From Alcanivorax sediminis (GTDB lineage Bacteria; Pseudomonadota; Gammaproteobacteria; Pseudomonadales; Alcanivoracaceae): a stretch of DNA of 64,000 nt. This document shows, in pieces, positions 45,964 to 56,040 of the stretch. Position 1 is the stretch's first letter, and each line of letters starts with the position of its first letter. The stretch lies in contig NZ_WIRE01000001.1 in NCBI RefSeq assembly GCF_009601165.1, positions 2,914,001 to 2,978,000 of the forward strand, written 5' to 3'. The translations under genes and the position numbers were made by a program. The notes beneath the pieces are model-generated. The model did not search any database. It saw only the letters and a program-made list of their open reading frames with translations, and was not told the origin of the DNA.

Positions 45964-46979
45964 CTCTCATTGCCGTCAGCCCCAAGCGCACGATCCAGCA
46001 TCCGATCCAGCAGGCCCTCGGGCAAATCAGCAGTCACCGGCAAGTACCACCAGTTCGGCTCGGCGAAGGCAGCACACTTCACTGCATCCTTTTCCGTCAT
46101 CAACACCGGCAGCCCATCAGAAAAAGCCAGATCGGCAGGCTGGTAGGCATGGTGATCCGGAAACACATGGGGCTGGGTATTCAGCCCAATAATGCTCAGC
46201 AGATTGAAGTAACGACGAGGGTTACCGATACCGGCAACAGCATGGACATCGGGATATTCACGGAGAAAAGCATGGACATCCAGGGTGCGACCATCGGCAA
46301 GATTCTCGATGGCCCCGGGGCGCATGACCATCGGGTGCGCGCCACTCCAGCCCCCACCCGTACTTACCACAAAATCCACTTCCTTGAGACGAGAAGCCGG
46401 TTCTCGCAGCGGGCCCTCAGGCAAACAACGGCCATTGCCAAGGCCACGTTGGCCATCCACCACCACGACCTCGGCACTGCGCGGCAAGGCATAATGCTGC
46501 AAACCATCATCACTGATGACCAGATCCGGGTTGCAGGTGTTGATCGCCACGTCCAGGGCGTTACGGCGATCCGGATCGAGAATCACTGGCGCGCCGGTGC
46601 GACGTGCAATCAGTACCGGCTCATCGCCCACCTCAAGAGCCGCGCTTTCTGCCGTTACCGTAACCGGGTACTGACCCGCCTTGCCACCGTAACCGCGGGA
46701 TACCACCGCCACCTTCAGGCCGCGCTTCTGTGCGGCTTGCACCAGAGCGATGACCAGGGGCGTCTTGCCAGTACCGCCCACCGTAATATTGCCGACTACC
46801 AGCACCGGCACCGGAGGCTTCGGCCGCGACCGGTTAAAGTGATTGAGGCGACGACTCGCCTCCAATGACACCAGCATGGAGAGGGGCCGCAACGGCAAGA
46901 GCCAGGGGCTACCCTTGTACCAGCCCCGTTGAATCCAGTCGCTAACCTTGCTCATGGGCTTGTCTGCCTCTACTGCCAT
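45957..46979 (-). CDS. lpxK: Tetraacyldisaccharide 4'-kinase
   Basis: LpxK phosphorylates the lipid A precursor at the 4' position in the inner membrane. The 340-residue protein has a hydrophobic N-terminal segment, the Walker A motif GNITVGGTGKTP, SRGYGGK, and DDGLQHYALPR. It lies 15 bp after msbA. The start could be ATG 46979 (AGG 6 nt upstream) or ATG 46955, where the family sequence MSKVSDWIQRGWY begins. Confidence 0.95.
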   Translation of the reverse strand: MAVEADKPMSKVSDWIQRGWYKGSPWLLPLRPLSMLVSLEASRRLNHFNRSRPKPPVPVLVVGNITVGGTGKTPLVIALVQAAQKRGLKVAVVSRGYGGKAGQYPVTVTAESAALEVGDEPVLIARRTGAPVILDPDRRNALDVAINTCNPDLVISDDGLQHYALPRSAEVVVVDGQRGLGNGRCLPEGPLREPASRLKEVDFVVSTGGGWSGAHPMVMRPGAIENLADGRTLDVHAFLREYPDVHAVAGIGNPRRYFNLLSIIGLNTQPHVFPDHHAYQPADLAFSDGLPVLMTEKDAVKCAAFAEPNWWYLPVTADLPEGLLDRMLDRALGADGNESS

Positions 46980-46994
46980 GTTCGCCTGAATCGA

Positions 46995-48737
46995 TCACTC
47001 TTCGGCAAAATCCATTCGATAGAGCTGGGTGTAGATGCCGTTTTGGGCCAATAGCTCTTCGTGGGTACCCTGCTCCATCAGCTGCCCCTGATCGAGCACC
47101 AGAATCCGGTCCGCTTTTTCGATGGTGGACAAGCGGTGCGCAATCACCAGCGTTGTCCGCCCCGCCATCACCCGCTCCAGCGCCTGCTGAATGTGATGCT
47201 CAGACTCAGTGTCCAGCGCACTGGTGGCCTCATCCAGGATCAGCAGTGGCGAATCCTTCAGCAAGGCACGGGCGATCGCGATACGCTGACGCTGACCACC
47301 GGACAACTGAACACCATCCTGGCCAAGCCGGGTATCCAGTCCGTGTTCCAGTTGCTCGATGAACCGCCAGGCATGAGCATCGCGAGCGGCAGCCTCAATG
47401 GTGGCATCGTCCGCAGTGCGCAGCTCACCGTAGGCGATGTTATTGCGCACGGTATCGTTGAACAGCACCACACGCTGGCTGACCATGGCAATCTGGTGGC
47501 GCAGTTCAGTCAGGCTGTACTCCGTCAGGGGAACACCATCAAGAAGAATGCGGCCCTGATCGGGATCGAAGAAGCGCGGCAGCATGGCACTGATCGTGCT
47601 CTTGCCTGCACCCGAGCGCCCCACCAAGGCCACTGTTTCACCGGCCTTGATCGAGAATGACAGGTTGCGTAGCACCGGAGATTCCGGTTCATACCCGAAG
47701 GTCACACCGGCAAACTCCACATCCCCGCGCACTCGCTGGGCCGGAACATAGCTGCCGGTATCCACTTCTTCAGGCGTATCGAGCAGCTCGAACAGGCTTG
47801 AGGCACCGGTAACGCCACGCTGTACCTTCACATTCACATCAGTAAGCTGCTTGAGTGGCTTCTGGATCATGCCGGCAGCCGCAATATAGGAAAGGAAACC
47901 ACCCACCGTCAGGTCTTCGCCCATCAGATGAATGTACAGATAGGTGATCGCGCCAATCCCCACCGCCACAAACAACTGCACGATAACTGTGCTGGCAATC
48001 TTGCTGGCATTGAGCTTCACGTTCTGTTTGGCAAAGCTGCGACTGACCGTGTGGAAGCGGCTAGCCTCCTGGTGCTGGCCACCAAAGATCTTCACCTCAC
48101 CACTCCCCTCAATGGCCTCGCCCAGAAAGTGTGTAATGTTCGACATGGAGGACTGGATGCGGCGGCTGATCTTGCGGAAGCGCTTGCTGGTGATATTCAC
48201 CACCAGCGCAATTAGCGGGGCCACAGCCACCAGAATCAGGGTCAGTTTCCAGTTTTGCCAGAGCAGGAAACTGAAAAGCCCGATGACAGTGAGCCCCTCG
48301 CGCACGATCACAATAATCGCGTCCGTGCCCGCGCTGGTCACCTGCTGCGCATCGAAGATGATCTTGGACATGATCCGACCTGACGCATTGCGATGATATT
48401 CCGACTGCGGCAGCTTCAGGACATGGCCAAACACATCATTGCGCAGCACATACACCAGCTGCTGCGCGACCCAGTTCATACTGTAGCTGCCCATGAACTG
48501 GCCCAGCCCCTGGAAGAACACCAGCACCAGTGGCGCAATGGCCACTACCATGACCCGGAAATCCGTTGGGTTGACGATGGTATCACCGAGGTAACCGGCA
48601 AGTTGTGCCCCCCCGGCCTGGGTAGCCGCATACAGGGCGTAGCCCAGCACACTGATCACAAGCATTAACCAGTAAGGGCGGACGTAGGACAACAACCGTT
48701 TGTAGGTTGGCCAGACGTCATCGTTGGATTGACTCAT
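46995..48737 (-). CDS. msbA: Lipid A export ATP-binding/permease protein MsbA
   Basis: MsbA flips core-lipid A across the inner membrane. The 580-residue half-transporter has six membrane helices in the first ~320 residues, then an ABC domain with Walker A GRSGAGKST, signature LSGGQRQR and Walker B LLILDEATSALD. It overlaps the exbD stop by 4 bp, and the series exbB-exbD-msbA-lpxK is likely one operon. Confidence 0.96.
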   Translation of the reverse strand: MSQSNDDVWPTYKRLLSYVRPYWLMLVISVLGYALYAATQAGGAQLAGYLGDTIVNPTDFRVMVVAIAPLVLVFFQGLGQFMGSYSMNWVAQQLVYVLRNDVFGHVLKLPQSEYHRNASGRIMSKIIFDAQQVTSAGTDAIIVIVREGLTVIGLFSFLLWQNWKLTLILVAVAPLIALVVNITSKRFRKISRRIQSSMSNITHFLGEAIEGSGEVKIFGGQHQEASRFHTVSRSFAKQNVKLNASKIASTVIVQLFVAVGIGAITYLYIHLMGEDLTVGGFLSYIAAAGMIQKPLKQLTDVNVKVQRGVTGASSLFELLDTPEEVDTGSYVPAQRVRGDVEFAGVTFGYEPESPVLRNLSFSIKAGETVALVGRSGAGKSTISAMLPRFFDPDQGRILLDGVPLTEYSLTELRHQIAMVSQRVVLFNDTVRNNIAYGELRTADDATIEAAARDAHAWRFIEQLEHGLDTRLGQDGVQLSGGQRQRIAIARALLKDSPLLILDEATSALDTESEHHIQQALERVMAGRTTLVIAHRLSTIEKADRILVLDQGQLMEQGTHEELLAQNGIYTQLYRMDFAEE

Positions 48738-49159
48738 TGTGCCTCGTTGGGGGATTCGCGGGTGGTGAGCGACAGCTTAACAAAACCCAGCTGCCCCGCC
48801 ACATCATAGACGCGGACAACGGACTGGTAAGCCACGTTGGCATCCGCATAGATTTGCAACGGCAAGTCTGCCTTTTCCTGCCCTAGCGCCATCAAGGCGG
48901 TACGCAGGGTCTTGCTGTCTGACGCCGCCAGCTTCTCCCCGTTAACCAGGTAATCGCCGGTGGACGTTACCGTGACTGTCACCTGATCCGCTGACTGGGC
49001 CAGAGCCGCCCCATCGGCTTCCGGCAAAGTGATGGACAGCTGCGTCTTGTCATTAAAGGTGGTGGACACCATGAAAAAGATCAGCAGCAGGAACACCACA
49101 TCAATCAGAGGCGTCAGATTGACGCTGATCTCCTCCTGACTGGGCCGCGGGAACTTCAC
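48734..49159 (-). CDS. exbD: ExbD/TolR family biopolymer transport protein
   Basis: A 141-residue protein with a single N-terminal membrane helix (LIDVVFLLLIFFMVSTTF) whose Asp is the proton-path residue of ExbD/TolR. The periplasmic domain follows. With ExbB it uses the proton gradient to energise an outer-membrane process. No tonB or tolA is in the window, and the place beside msbA and comEC matches the second ExbBD pair of Pseudomonas. Confidence 0.92.
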   Translation of the reverse strand: MKFPRPSQEEISVNLTPLIDVVFLLLIFFMVSTTFNDKTQLSITLPEADGAALAQSADQVTVTVTSTGDYLVNGEKLAASDSKTLRTALMALGQEKADLPLQIYADANVAYQSVVRVYDVAGQLGFVKLSLTTRESPNEAQ

Positions 49160-49806
49160 GCCTGCTCTCCCGGCTCGGCTTCACGATCACCATGCACCAG
49201 ATCGACGACGTGTACCGCGCTCTGCTCCAGCTCCACCGTGATTTCTTCCACACGGCGCACGAAGAAACGATGAAAGAAGATGGCCGGGATCGCCACTACC
49301 AGGCCCGCCGCCGTGGTCAACAGCGCCTGGGAAATCCCTCCCGCCAGTTGAGCCGCATCACCGGTACCGTGAATCATGATCGCGGCAAACACATCAATCA
49401 TGCCCACCACCGTTCCCAGCAGACCCAGCAATGGTGTGATCGCAGCAATCGACCCCAGGGTACTGAGGAATTTTTCCAGCTCATGAATCACACCGGTGGC
49501 GGACTCCTGAATGCTTTCCTTCATGATCTCACGACCATGTTTGGCGTTGGCCAGGCCCGTGGCCAGAATTCGCCCCAGCGGAGAACTGTCACGCAGCTTG
49601 ATCAGGTTGCCGCTGTTCAACAAACCTCGCTTGAGCAGTGTCTGGACTTGCGGAACCGTATCCGCCGGTGCCAGCTTGCTGGGACGCAATGTCCAGAAAC
49701 GTTCCACCACGATGGCCAGCGCCACCACTGAACAGATCAGGATCGGGAACATCATCCAGCCCCCGGACTGCAAAAGATCCTGCACCTTGACTCTCCCCTT
49801 ACTCAC
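49156..49806 (-). CDS. exbB: MotA/TolQ/ExbB family proton channel protein
   Basis: The 216-residue protein has three membrane segments and the family signature LGLLGTVVGMIDVFAAI followed by GISQALLTTAAGLVVAIPA. It overlaps exbD by 4 bp (ATGA). It lies 27 bp after comEC on the same strand. Confidence 0.93.
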   Translation of the reverse strand: MSKGRVKVQDLLQSGGWMMFPILICSVVALAIVVERFWTLRPSKLAPADTVPQVQTLLKRGLLNSGNLIKLRDSSPLGRILATGLANAKHGREIMKESIQESATGVIHELEKFLSTLGSIAAITPLLGLLGTVVGMIDVFAAIMIHGTGDAAQLAGGISQALLTTAAGLVVAIPAIFFHRFFVRRVEEITVELEQSAVHVVDLVHGDREAEPGEQA

Positions 49807-49833
49807 TACGCTGCCCGTTTGGGCACAGTCGGG

Positions 49834-52065
49834 TTACCAGAAACGCCAACCGGCCGGTTGTTGCCAGGGCCGGGCATGCTGTTGGCGCCATTTTGTTATA
49901 AGCGGGACATTATCGTGGCCGTCCCCGCGAAACACAATCATGCCGTCCTCGTCTGTACGCAGAACTGTGACGCCCGACGACGCCAACCGGGACAAAACAG
50001 CCCGATGCGGGTGGCCGAAATAGTGTTGATACCCCGCACTGGCCAGCGCCCAGTCCGGCCTCACCTCCCGCAACAGTGCCGCCGAAGTACTGGATTGACT
50101 CCCATGATGCGCCAACACCAGCAGATCCACTTCGGGCCATTGTCCAAGCATGCGATATTCCACATCCCGGCTGATATCACCCGGCAACAACAGGCGCCAG
50201 TCCTTACCCTCCACCAACACCACACAGCTGGCATCATTTCCTGCGGGGCGGTCTTCAGGCGGCCATAATACAGAGAAACGAACACCGTCCCAGTTCCACG
50301 CATCACCGGCGACACAGGCTGCACTACCTGGCACCCGGTCCGGCTCACCGCTGAGTCGCGGAATCGATCCGGCAAAATCCCGGTTGCCGCCGGCGTGATC
50401 ATTGTCGCCATGACTGATCACCATACGATCCGGGACCACCCCGTTTCTTGAGAGCCAGGGCAGGATTATCGAGCGCGCCATACTCCCTTCCGACCAGGAA
50501 GCCCCGGTGTCATACAGCAGCAGGTGATCCCGTGTCCGTACCGCCAATGCCAGCCCCTGCCCCACATCAAACGCCGTCAGCTCCCACTGGCCTTCCTCCA
50601 ATGGCGCAAGAGACTGCGTCAGCCAGGGTAACAGCCAGAAAGGCAGCAATCGCTTTGGAAATGGCACCGCGGGCAGCAGCCAAAGGAACAGCCCCGCCAT
50701 CAGGCAAAGCGCACTGGTCACCGTCGGCAAGGGGAGATTGGCCCCCATCGGGGCGGACAGCTCTGCCAGCCAACGCATGATCAGCACCGACAGCTCGACC
50801 GCCGCTCCCGCCCCTTCCAACAGCCCGTCCAGGCCAGAGAGGACACCTAACAACGTCAGCGGAATAATCAGTAATGAATAAAGCGGGATCAGCACCAGGT
50901 TGGCCACCGGCGCCAGCAATGACCACTGGGAGAACAATGCTGCCGACAACAGCATGATCTGGACCGGCAGCAACAACATGAGACGGCGCCCACTGTGCCC
51001 CATCATCAATGCAGCAATCACCGCCACGGCAGCAAAAGACAACCACAGGCTTTGCGACAGGGCAGACAAGGGCTGGGTCAGCAAGACCGCCAGTAACGCC
51101 CAGCCAAGGCTGTTCCATACACTCACCTCACGTCTGCGCAAACTGGCCACGGCCAAAACCAACAGCATGACCAAAGCTCGTTGCGTTGGCAGACTGAAGC
51201 CCGCCAGGGCGCTGTAACCTGCGGCAACGAACAGCGCAGGTAACCAGGCCAACTGCTGCTGGGTGAAGCGGCGGGTAAAAGGCCAGAGCCACTGGCACAA
51301 AGGCACCAACAGGAGCCGGCCCAACCACCAGATTGCCCCCGCCACAATTGCCACGTGCAAGCCGGAGATGGCCAACAGATGAGCCGCCCCCGTGGCCTGA
51401 AAATCAGCCAGCAGTCTGTTGTCCAGACCGGACCGGTCACCGACCACCAATGCAGGCAGCACCCCCTTTGCAATGGGAGACGAGGCCACGGCGTCCTGCA
51501 CTGCACCGGCAAAGCGTTGACGCCAATGGCTCAGCCCTGCGCCAGGCTCCAGCAGTTCGACGCCTTTCAACGTCGCCCGGGCAGCCACCCCTTGCGCCAG
51601 ATCATGACGGGCAAGATCCAGCCCGGTGGCGTTATAAAGCCCCCTTCCCGCCTTTAGCTTGAGCTGAACCTGCAATCGCTCACCGCCGTTAACCGCCCGC
51701 GGCGGGTCATAACTACTGACACGAATCCGGTGAGAGCCTGGCCAATCCGGGTGGTCGTCGGTCTCAAAGGTGAAATGCTGCTCCTGCTGCCGGCGGCCAA
51801 ATCGAATTCGAGCCTGGTTTTCAGGCACAGAAATCACCTGTCCTGTGAAGGTCAGCGACTTGCCCTGCAAATCGTCGGGAAGTCGCTGCGCGAGGCCCGT
51901 CTGCATTTGCCATACACCATAAAGACACGCCACTGGCATCCAGAGCCATGCACTGGCCCTCCCCCGGCCCGCCGCCAGAGCCAGCAGCAGGCAAACCAGC
52001 ACTGGCCACAGCACGCCCCACCAGCACCCCGCCATGATGGCGAGCGCCATGCCCCATCGTTGCAT
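49834..52065 (-). CDS. comEC: ComEC/Rec2 family DNA uptake channel
   Basis: ComEC moves single-stranded DNA across the inner membrane in natural transformation. The 743-residue protein has N-terminal helices and a soluble OB-like (DUF4131) domain, the Competence membrane domain (residues ~210-480, many helices, GDRSGLDNRLLADFQATGAA), and a C-terminal metallo-beta-lactamase-like domain with HGDNDHAGG and AHHGSQSS. All three modules are intact, so a functional channel is plausible. ATG 52065 has GGAG 5 nt upstream; a GTG two codons earlier is possible. Placement before exbB is conserved with Pseudomonas. Confidence 0.95.
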   Translation of the reverse strand: MQRWGMALAIMAGCWWGVLWPVLVCLLLALAAGRGRASAWLWMPVACLYGVWQMQTGLAQRLPDDLQGKSLTFTGQVISVPENQARIRFGRRQQEQHFTFETDDHPDWPGSHRIRVSSYDPPRAVNGGERLQVQLKLKAGRGLYNATGLDLARHDLAQGVAARATLKGVELLEPGAGLSHWRQRFAGAVQDAVASSPIAKGVLPALVVGDRSGLDNRLLADFQATGAAHLLAISGLHVAIVAGAIWWLGRLLLVPLCQWLWPFTRRFTQQQLAWLPALFVAAGYSALAGFSLPTQRALVMLLVLAVASLRRREVSVWNSLGWALLAVLLTQPLSALSQSLWLSFAAVAVIAALMMGHSGRRLMLLLPVQIMLLSAALFSQWSLLAPVANLVLIPLYSLLIIPLTLLGVLSGLDGLLEGAGAAVELSVLIMRWLAELSAPMGANLPLPTVTSALCLMAGLFLWLLPAVPFPKRLLPFWLLPWLTQSLAPLEEGQWELTAFDVGQGLALAVRTRDHLLLYDTGASWSEGSMARSIILPWLSRNGVVPDRMVISHGDNDHAGGNRDFAGSIPRLSGEPDRVPGSAACVAGDAWNWDGVRFSVLWPPEDRPAGNDASCVVLVEGKDWRLLLPGDISRDVEYRMLGQWPEVDLLVLAHHGSQSSTSAALLREVRPDWALASAGYQHYFGHPHRAVLSRLASSGVTVLRTDEDGMIVFRGDGHDNVPLITKWRQQHARPWQQPAGWRFW

Positions 52066-52314
52066 TATCACTCCCGGAAACGAATCCCTCTGCAGGTGTA
52101 TGCCTTTTCATTTCGAGTGGGCATAATAGCCAGCCGCAGGCATCCGCCGGGTAAGCTTCCTTCCCCGATCTATGCCAGCCTTTCGCTACAACGCCGCGAC
52201 ATCCTCACGGCAACACAACGAAGGTCTGATAGGCTAAAGAGAGATTCTCTGACAGTCTGGACCCACAAACCGGAACGCCGACACCCGACAGTGACGGCCA
52301 GCAGATGCGAATTC

Positions 52315-52917
52315 ATGCCTAGAAGGATTTTTCGTAAATACCTGCCCAAACCGGAACGGCTGCGCGAGCATAAGTCGTTAAGTTTTTTGGGTGAGGTTCT
52401 CTCTGATCCCAATCTCTGGCACATCAACCGCCGGTCGTTGGCGGGTGCTGCCTTTATTGGCATCTTTGCTGGTCTGCTGCCTATTCCTCTGCAAATGGGG
52501 CTCGCAGCCCTGCTGGCCGTGCGCTTTCACTGCAACTTGCCCCTTTCCATCGTGCTGGTGTGGATTTCCAACCCCGTCACTTATGTGCCGATCTTTTATT
52601 TCAACTACCGTATCGGGGCATGGATGCTGGGCATGCCTCCCCACAGCGGCGATGCCATTACCGTTGCCTGGTTTGTCGAGCAGCTGGTGCCGCTGTGGCT
52701 GGGTTCAGTGGTGTGTGCTGTGGTTTTTGGCGGTGCAGCGTACCTCACCGTAAAAGTTGCCTGGCGGCTGGCGGTCATTCGCAGCTGGAATCTGCGTGCA
52801 CGCAATCGCGCGCGACTGCTGCGAAGGGAAGCGAAAAAAGCAGAGAAGGAACAGCAGAAAATCAGGGCAGAACAAGAGAAAGCTGCCGCTCGGGAAAACC
52901 CATCCGACAAGTACTGA
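52315..52917 (+). CDS. DUF2062 membrane protein
   Basis: A 200-residue protein whose core (residues ~40-160) is the DUF2062 module: WHINRRSLAGAAFIGIFAGLLPIP, a second helix pair, and WISNPVTYVPIFYFNYRIG. Three to four membrane helices are followed by a charged C-terminal tail (about 40 residues, coiled-coil-like, RNRARLLRREAKKAEK). Function is unknown. It lies between the divergent comEC and the convergent lolD, as its homologue does in Pseudomonas. The frame is open far upstream but only ATG 52315 fits the family start MPRRIFRKYLP. Confidence 0.9.
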   Translation: MPRRIFRKYLPKPERLREHKSLSFLGEVLSDPNLWHINRRSLAGAAFIGIFAGLLPIPLQMGLAALLAVRFHCNLPLSIVLVWISNPVTYVPIFYFNYRIGAWMLGMPPHSGDAITVAWFVEQLVPLWLGSVVCAVVFGGAAYLTVKVAWRLAVIRSWNLRARNRARLLRREAKKAEKEQQKIRAEQEKAAARENPSDKY

Positions 52918-52927
52918 AACGCCCCTG

Positions 52928-53617
52928 TTAGAGACGATTCAGCAACCCATCGTGTAATTCATACTGCTGGGGACAACGTGCGGCGAACTCACGGTCGTGG
53001 GTGACAATCATGAATGCCGTATCAAGTGATGCATTCAGTTCCAGCATCAACGCCTGAACCTGTTCTGCAGTGCGCTCATCCAGATTCCCTGTGGGCTCAT
53101 CAGCCATAACAAGGGCCGGCTCAGTTACCAATGCACGTGCGATAGCCACACGCTGACGCTCACCACCACTCAACGCAGAAGGCTTGTGGGTCAAGCGATG
53201 ACCCAGCCCCACTTTCTCCAGCATGGCAGCTGAACGCGCCTGACAGTCCGCCGGCTTGTCGCCGCGGATCAACAGCGGCATGGCCACATTTTCCAGCGCA
53301 GTAAACTCAGGCAACAAATGATGAAACTGGTAAACGAACCCAAGGTAGCGATTGCGTAGGCGACCCGTGCCACGATCATTCAATGTGCTCAGGTCATTTC
53401 CCGCAATCATCACCTTGCCGCGGGTTGCACTGTCCAGCCCACCCAGTAAATTCAGCAACGTGGACTTGCCTGAACCTGATGCACCGATGATCGCCAGAAT
53501 GTCCCCTTTCTCTACCGTGAGATTCACCCCTCGCAGCACTTCCAGTTCGCTGGGCCCTTCCTCGTAACACTTGACCAGCTGCACTGCCTGCAGCACCGGC
53601 TCGACGGCATTACTCAT
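52928..53617 (-). CDS. lolD: Lipoprotein-releasing ABC transporter ATP-binding protein
   Basis: LolD powers extraction of outer-membrane lipoproteins from the inner membrane. The 229-residue ABC protein has Walker [10 protein letters not shown], the LolD-type [18 protein letters not shown], signature [16 protein letters not shown] and Walker [13 protein letters not shown]. The ATG lies inside the last codons of the permease gene (8-bp overlap). Confidence 0.96.
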   Translation of the reverse strand: MSNAVEPVLQAVQLVKCYEEGPSELEVLRGVNLTVEKGDILAIIGASGSGKSTLLNLLGGLDSATRGKVMIAGNDLSTLNDRGTGRLRNRYLGFVYQFHHLLPEFTALENVAMPLLIRGDKPADCQARSAAMLEKVGLGHRLTHKPSALSGGERQRVAIARALVTEPALVMADEPTGNLDERTAEQVQALMLELNASLDTAFMIVTHDREFAARCPQQYELHDGLLNRL

Positions 53618-54845
53618 AACGCAGGGCCTCCGCAGGCTGCACCCGGCTGGCACGCCAGGAAGGATAAAGGGTCGCCGCAAAGCTGATGAAGAGCGCGATG
53701 GAAACGATGGTCGTGACATCGCCCCACTGCAATTCCGACGGTAGATAATTGACGAAGTAGGCATCGAACAAACGAGTATTGAAGGTCTTCTCTATCCATT
53801 CGGCCAGATTACTGACATTGGTGGCCAGCAACACGCCAAGCAGGGTCCCCGACAGGGTGCCCACCACGCCGATCAAGGTGCCCTGCACCATGAAAATACG
53901 CATGATTGCACCCGGCGAAGCGCCAAGAGTACGCAGCACGGCAATATTGCCGCGCTTCTCCGTCACCAGCATCACCTGACTGGAAATAATATTGAAAGCA
54001 GCCACCGCCACGATAAAACTGAGCAGCAGCGTCATCATGGTCTTTTCCATCTTGATTGCCTGGAACAGGTTGCCATGGGTGCGGGTCCAGTCGCTGGTGT
54101 AATAGCCAGGCCCAAGCTCACGCTGCAGTTTCCAGCCCACTGACGGTGCGGAGAACAGATCGTCCAGACGCAGACGCAGACCCTGGACGCTGCCAGACTG
54201 ACGCGCCAGCTTGGCGGCATCATCCACGTTTACATAGGCATAAAGGGAATCCACTTCAGCACGTACACGAAAAATCCCGGTAATGGTGAAGCGCTTGAAA
54301 CGCGGCATCACGCCAGCCGGTGAAATCGTGGCCTCAGGCAGCACCAGTGTCACCTTGTCGCCCATCTCCAGCCCCAGGCGACGGGCAAGACCATAGCCAA
54401 TGACCATGCCAAACTCACCGGGCAGCAGCGACTCCAACTCGCCCTGGTCCATGTAGTCACCCACAATGGAAACCTTGCGTTCCGCTGCCGGGTCAATGCC
54501 GTGAATCAGGGCACCGGCCACCTCGCCACGATGGGTCAGCATGCCTTCCAACTGGACAAAAGGAGAGATGGCTTTGATCTCATCATGGTGATCCAGCCGC
54601 TGGGCAAGCGCAGACCAGTCCTGCACCGGCTCCCGGCCATGGACTGTCAGGTGGGTCACCATACCGAGAATGCGCGTCTGCAACTCCCGATCGAAACCAT
54701 TCATGACGGACAGCACGGTGATCAGTACCGCCACCCCCAGCATCAGGCCAAGGGCGGAGATCAGTGTAATCACCGAAATGAAGTTGTTTCGGGCTTTGGC
54801 GCCGGTATAGCGCAGTCCGATGTATAGAGATAGAGGTCTGAACAT
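53610..54845 (-). CDS. Lipoprotein-releasing ABC transporter permease (LolC/E/F)
   Basis: The 411-residue permease has an N-terminal membrane helix in [20 protein letters not shown], a ~220-residue periplasmic domain of the MacB type, and three C-terminal helices ending [16 protein letters not shown]. It would extract lipoproteins and pass them to LolA. Only one such permease gene is present beside lolD, so LolC/LolE cannot be assigned and a LolF-type homodimer is possible. Start is put at ATG 54845 (family start [13 protein letters not shown]); ATG 54854 is three codons upstream. Confidence 0.93.
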   Translation of the reverse strand: MFRPLSLYIGLRYTGAKARNNFISVITLISALGLMLGVAVLITVLSVMNGFDRELQTRILGMVTHLTVHGREPVQDWSALAQRLDHHDEIKAISPFVQLEGMLTHRGEVAGALIHGIDPAAERKVSIVGDYMDQGELESLLPGEFGMVIGYGLARRLGLEMGDKVTLVLPEATISPAGVMPRFKRFTITGIFRVRAEVDSLYAYVNVDDAAKLARQSGSVQGLRLRLDDLFSAPSVGWKLQRELGPGYYTSDWTRTHGNLFQAIKMEKTMMTLLLSFIVAVAAFNIISSQVMLVTEKRGNIAVLRTLGASPGAIMRIFMVQGTLIGVVGTLSGTLLGVLLATNVSNLAEWIEKTFNTRLFDAYFVNYLPSELQWGDVTTIVSIALFISFAATLYPSWRASRVQPAEALRYE

Positions 54846-54965
54846 GGAGCGCATTTAACCCGAATCCCGACACAAATACTACGCCCTGACAGTGGCTTGC
54901 AGGCCAGAATGGCTAGCGCATTCGTCTTTGTGAACCCGGTCTGCGTCCGCCTTCTGGCAAAATGG

Positions 54966-54994
54966 TTGAATAAGTGAGCCTAACTTTCTAATAT
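54966..54994 (+). promoter_or_regulatory. Candidate sigma-70 promoter
   Basis: TTGAAT, 17 bp, TAATAT upstream of the exported Ala/Glu/Pro-rich protein gene, with ~25 nt of leader. Confidence 0.45.
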
Positions 54995-55025
54995 CGAAAG
55001 AAAATACCTATCACCGGGGGAAAGA

Positions 55026-55997
55026 ATGAAAACGAGAATAATGCCGCTGCTGGCCCTTGCAGCGCTGGTGATGCCCGCTGCAGCCCTGTCGGCTGAGGTC
55101 CCCCAACGGGGCCTGACAGAATCACAGGTCCGTAGTCAATTTGGCGCGCCCAGCTCTACCCGCGGCCCGGTCGGCTCCCCTGCAATTACCCGCTGGAACT
55201 ACAACGGTTTCACCGTTTATTTCGAGAATGGTGTCAGTTTGCATACTGTGGTCGATCGTCCGGTCCAGCAGGCCCCCAATGTGATTTCCGGTACTGAAGC
55301 CCTGCCCCCGATCGAAACCAAAGAGGAGGCCAGCACACAATCCGCTCCGAGTGAAGCCGCGTCACAGACCGACAGTGCGCCCGCCGCTCAGGGCGATATG
55401 GCCTTTGACCCCATTAGCGGTCGTTTCTTACCCGCCGAAGAGGCTGCAGCCGCAGAAAGCTCCGTGGAAGCGGAGCCTGCACCTGAGCCCGCCGCAGAAG
55501 CGGCCCCGGCTGAACCTGTCGCTGAAGAAGCTGCGCCCGAAGAAACCACAACTACATCAACAGCAGCAGAAGAACCCCCCGCGCCAGAGCCAGCTCCGGA
55601 ACCGGAACCGGAGCCAGAGCCCGCTCCCCAGCCGGCTCCGGAACCTGTAGCGGCCCCGGCCCCTGCCCCGGCGGAGCCTGCCGCACCCGCCGATGACAGC
55701 GAATTCCGCTTCGACCCGATCACCGGCCGTATCATCATTGCAGGGGAAGAAACTCCGGAAGAAGCTGCCGCCAAGGCCGAAGCCGAAGCCACCATTGCCA
55801 AGGCAAAGGAAGAGGCAGCAAAAGCCTCAGCTGAAGAAGCCGCAGCGGACAGCAAAGCCGCCGCCGAAGAGGCAATGGATGAGGCAGAAGAAGAAGTTAA
55901 AGACGCTGCTGAAGCCACCTCAAAGGCAGCCGAGGATGCAAGCAGCGAGGCCGAAGAAGGCGGTGGTTTCTATATTGACTGGGGCGCCAGTCAGTAG
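55026..55997 (+). CDS. Exported Ala/Glu/Pro-rich protein with SmpA-like N-terminal domain
   Basis: After a signal peptide (to about AALSA|EV) residues ~25-80 form a small domain, LTESQVRSQFGAPSSTRGPV ... ITRWNYNGFTVYFENGVSLH, that resembles the BamE/SmpA-like fold of a conserved proteobacterial family. The next ~170 residues are a low-complexity Ala/Glu/Pro tract. The motif FDPI(S/T)GR occurs twice, as MAFDPISGRFLP and FRFDPITGRIII, once before and once after that tract. The last 90 residues are an Ala/Glu/Lys helix ending in FYIDWGASQ. Likely a periplasmic or envelope protein; function unknown. It is supported by GGGGGAAAG before the ATG. It is divergent from the lol genes. Confidence 0.8.
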   Translation: MKTRIMPLLALAALVMPAAALSAEVPQRGLTESQVRSQFGAPSSTRGPVGSPAITRWNYNGFTVYFENGVSLHTVVDRPVQQAPNVISGTEALPPIETKEEASTQSAPSEAASQTDSAPAAQGDMAFDPISGRFLPAEEAAAAESSVEAEPAPEPAAEAAPAEPVAEEAAPEETTTTSTAAEEPPAPEPAPEPEPEPEPAPQPAPEPVAAPAPAPAEPAAPADDSEFRFDPITGRIIIAGEETPEEAAAKAEAEATIAKAKEEAAKASAEEAAADSKAAAEEAMDEAEEEVKDAAEATSKAAEDASSEAEEGGGFYIDWGASQ

Positions 55998-56040
55998 CAC
56001 ACTCGCGCGCATGTGACTGCCCTGATGGAACCGCCCGCCC

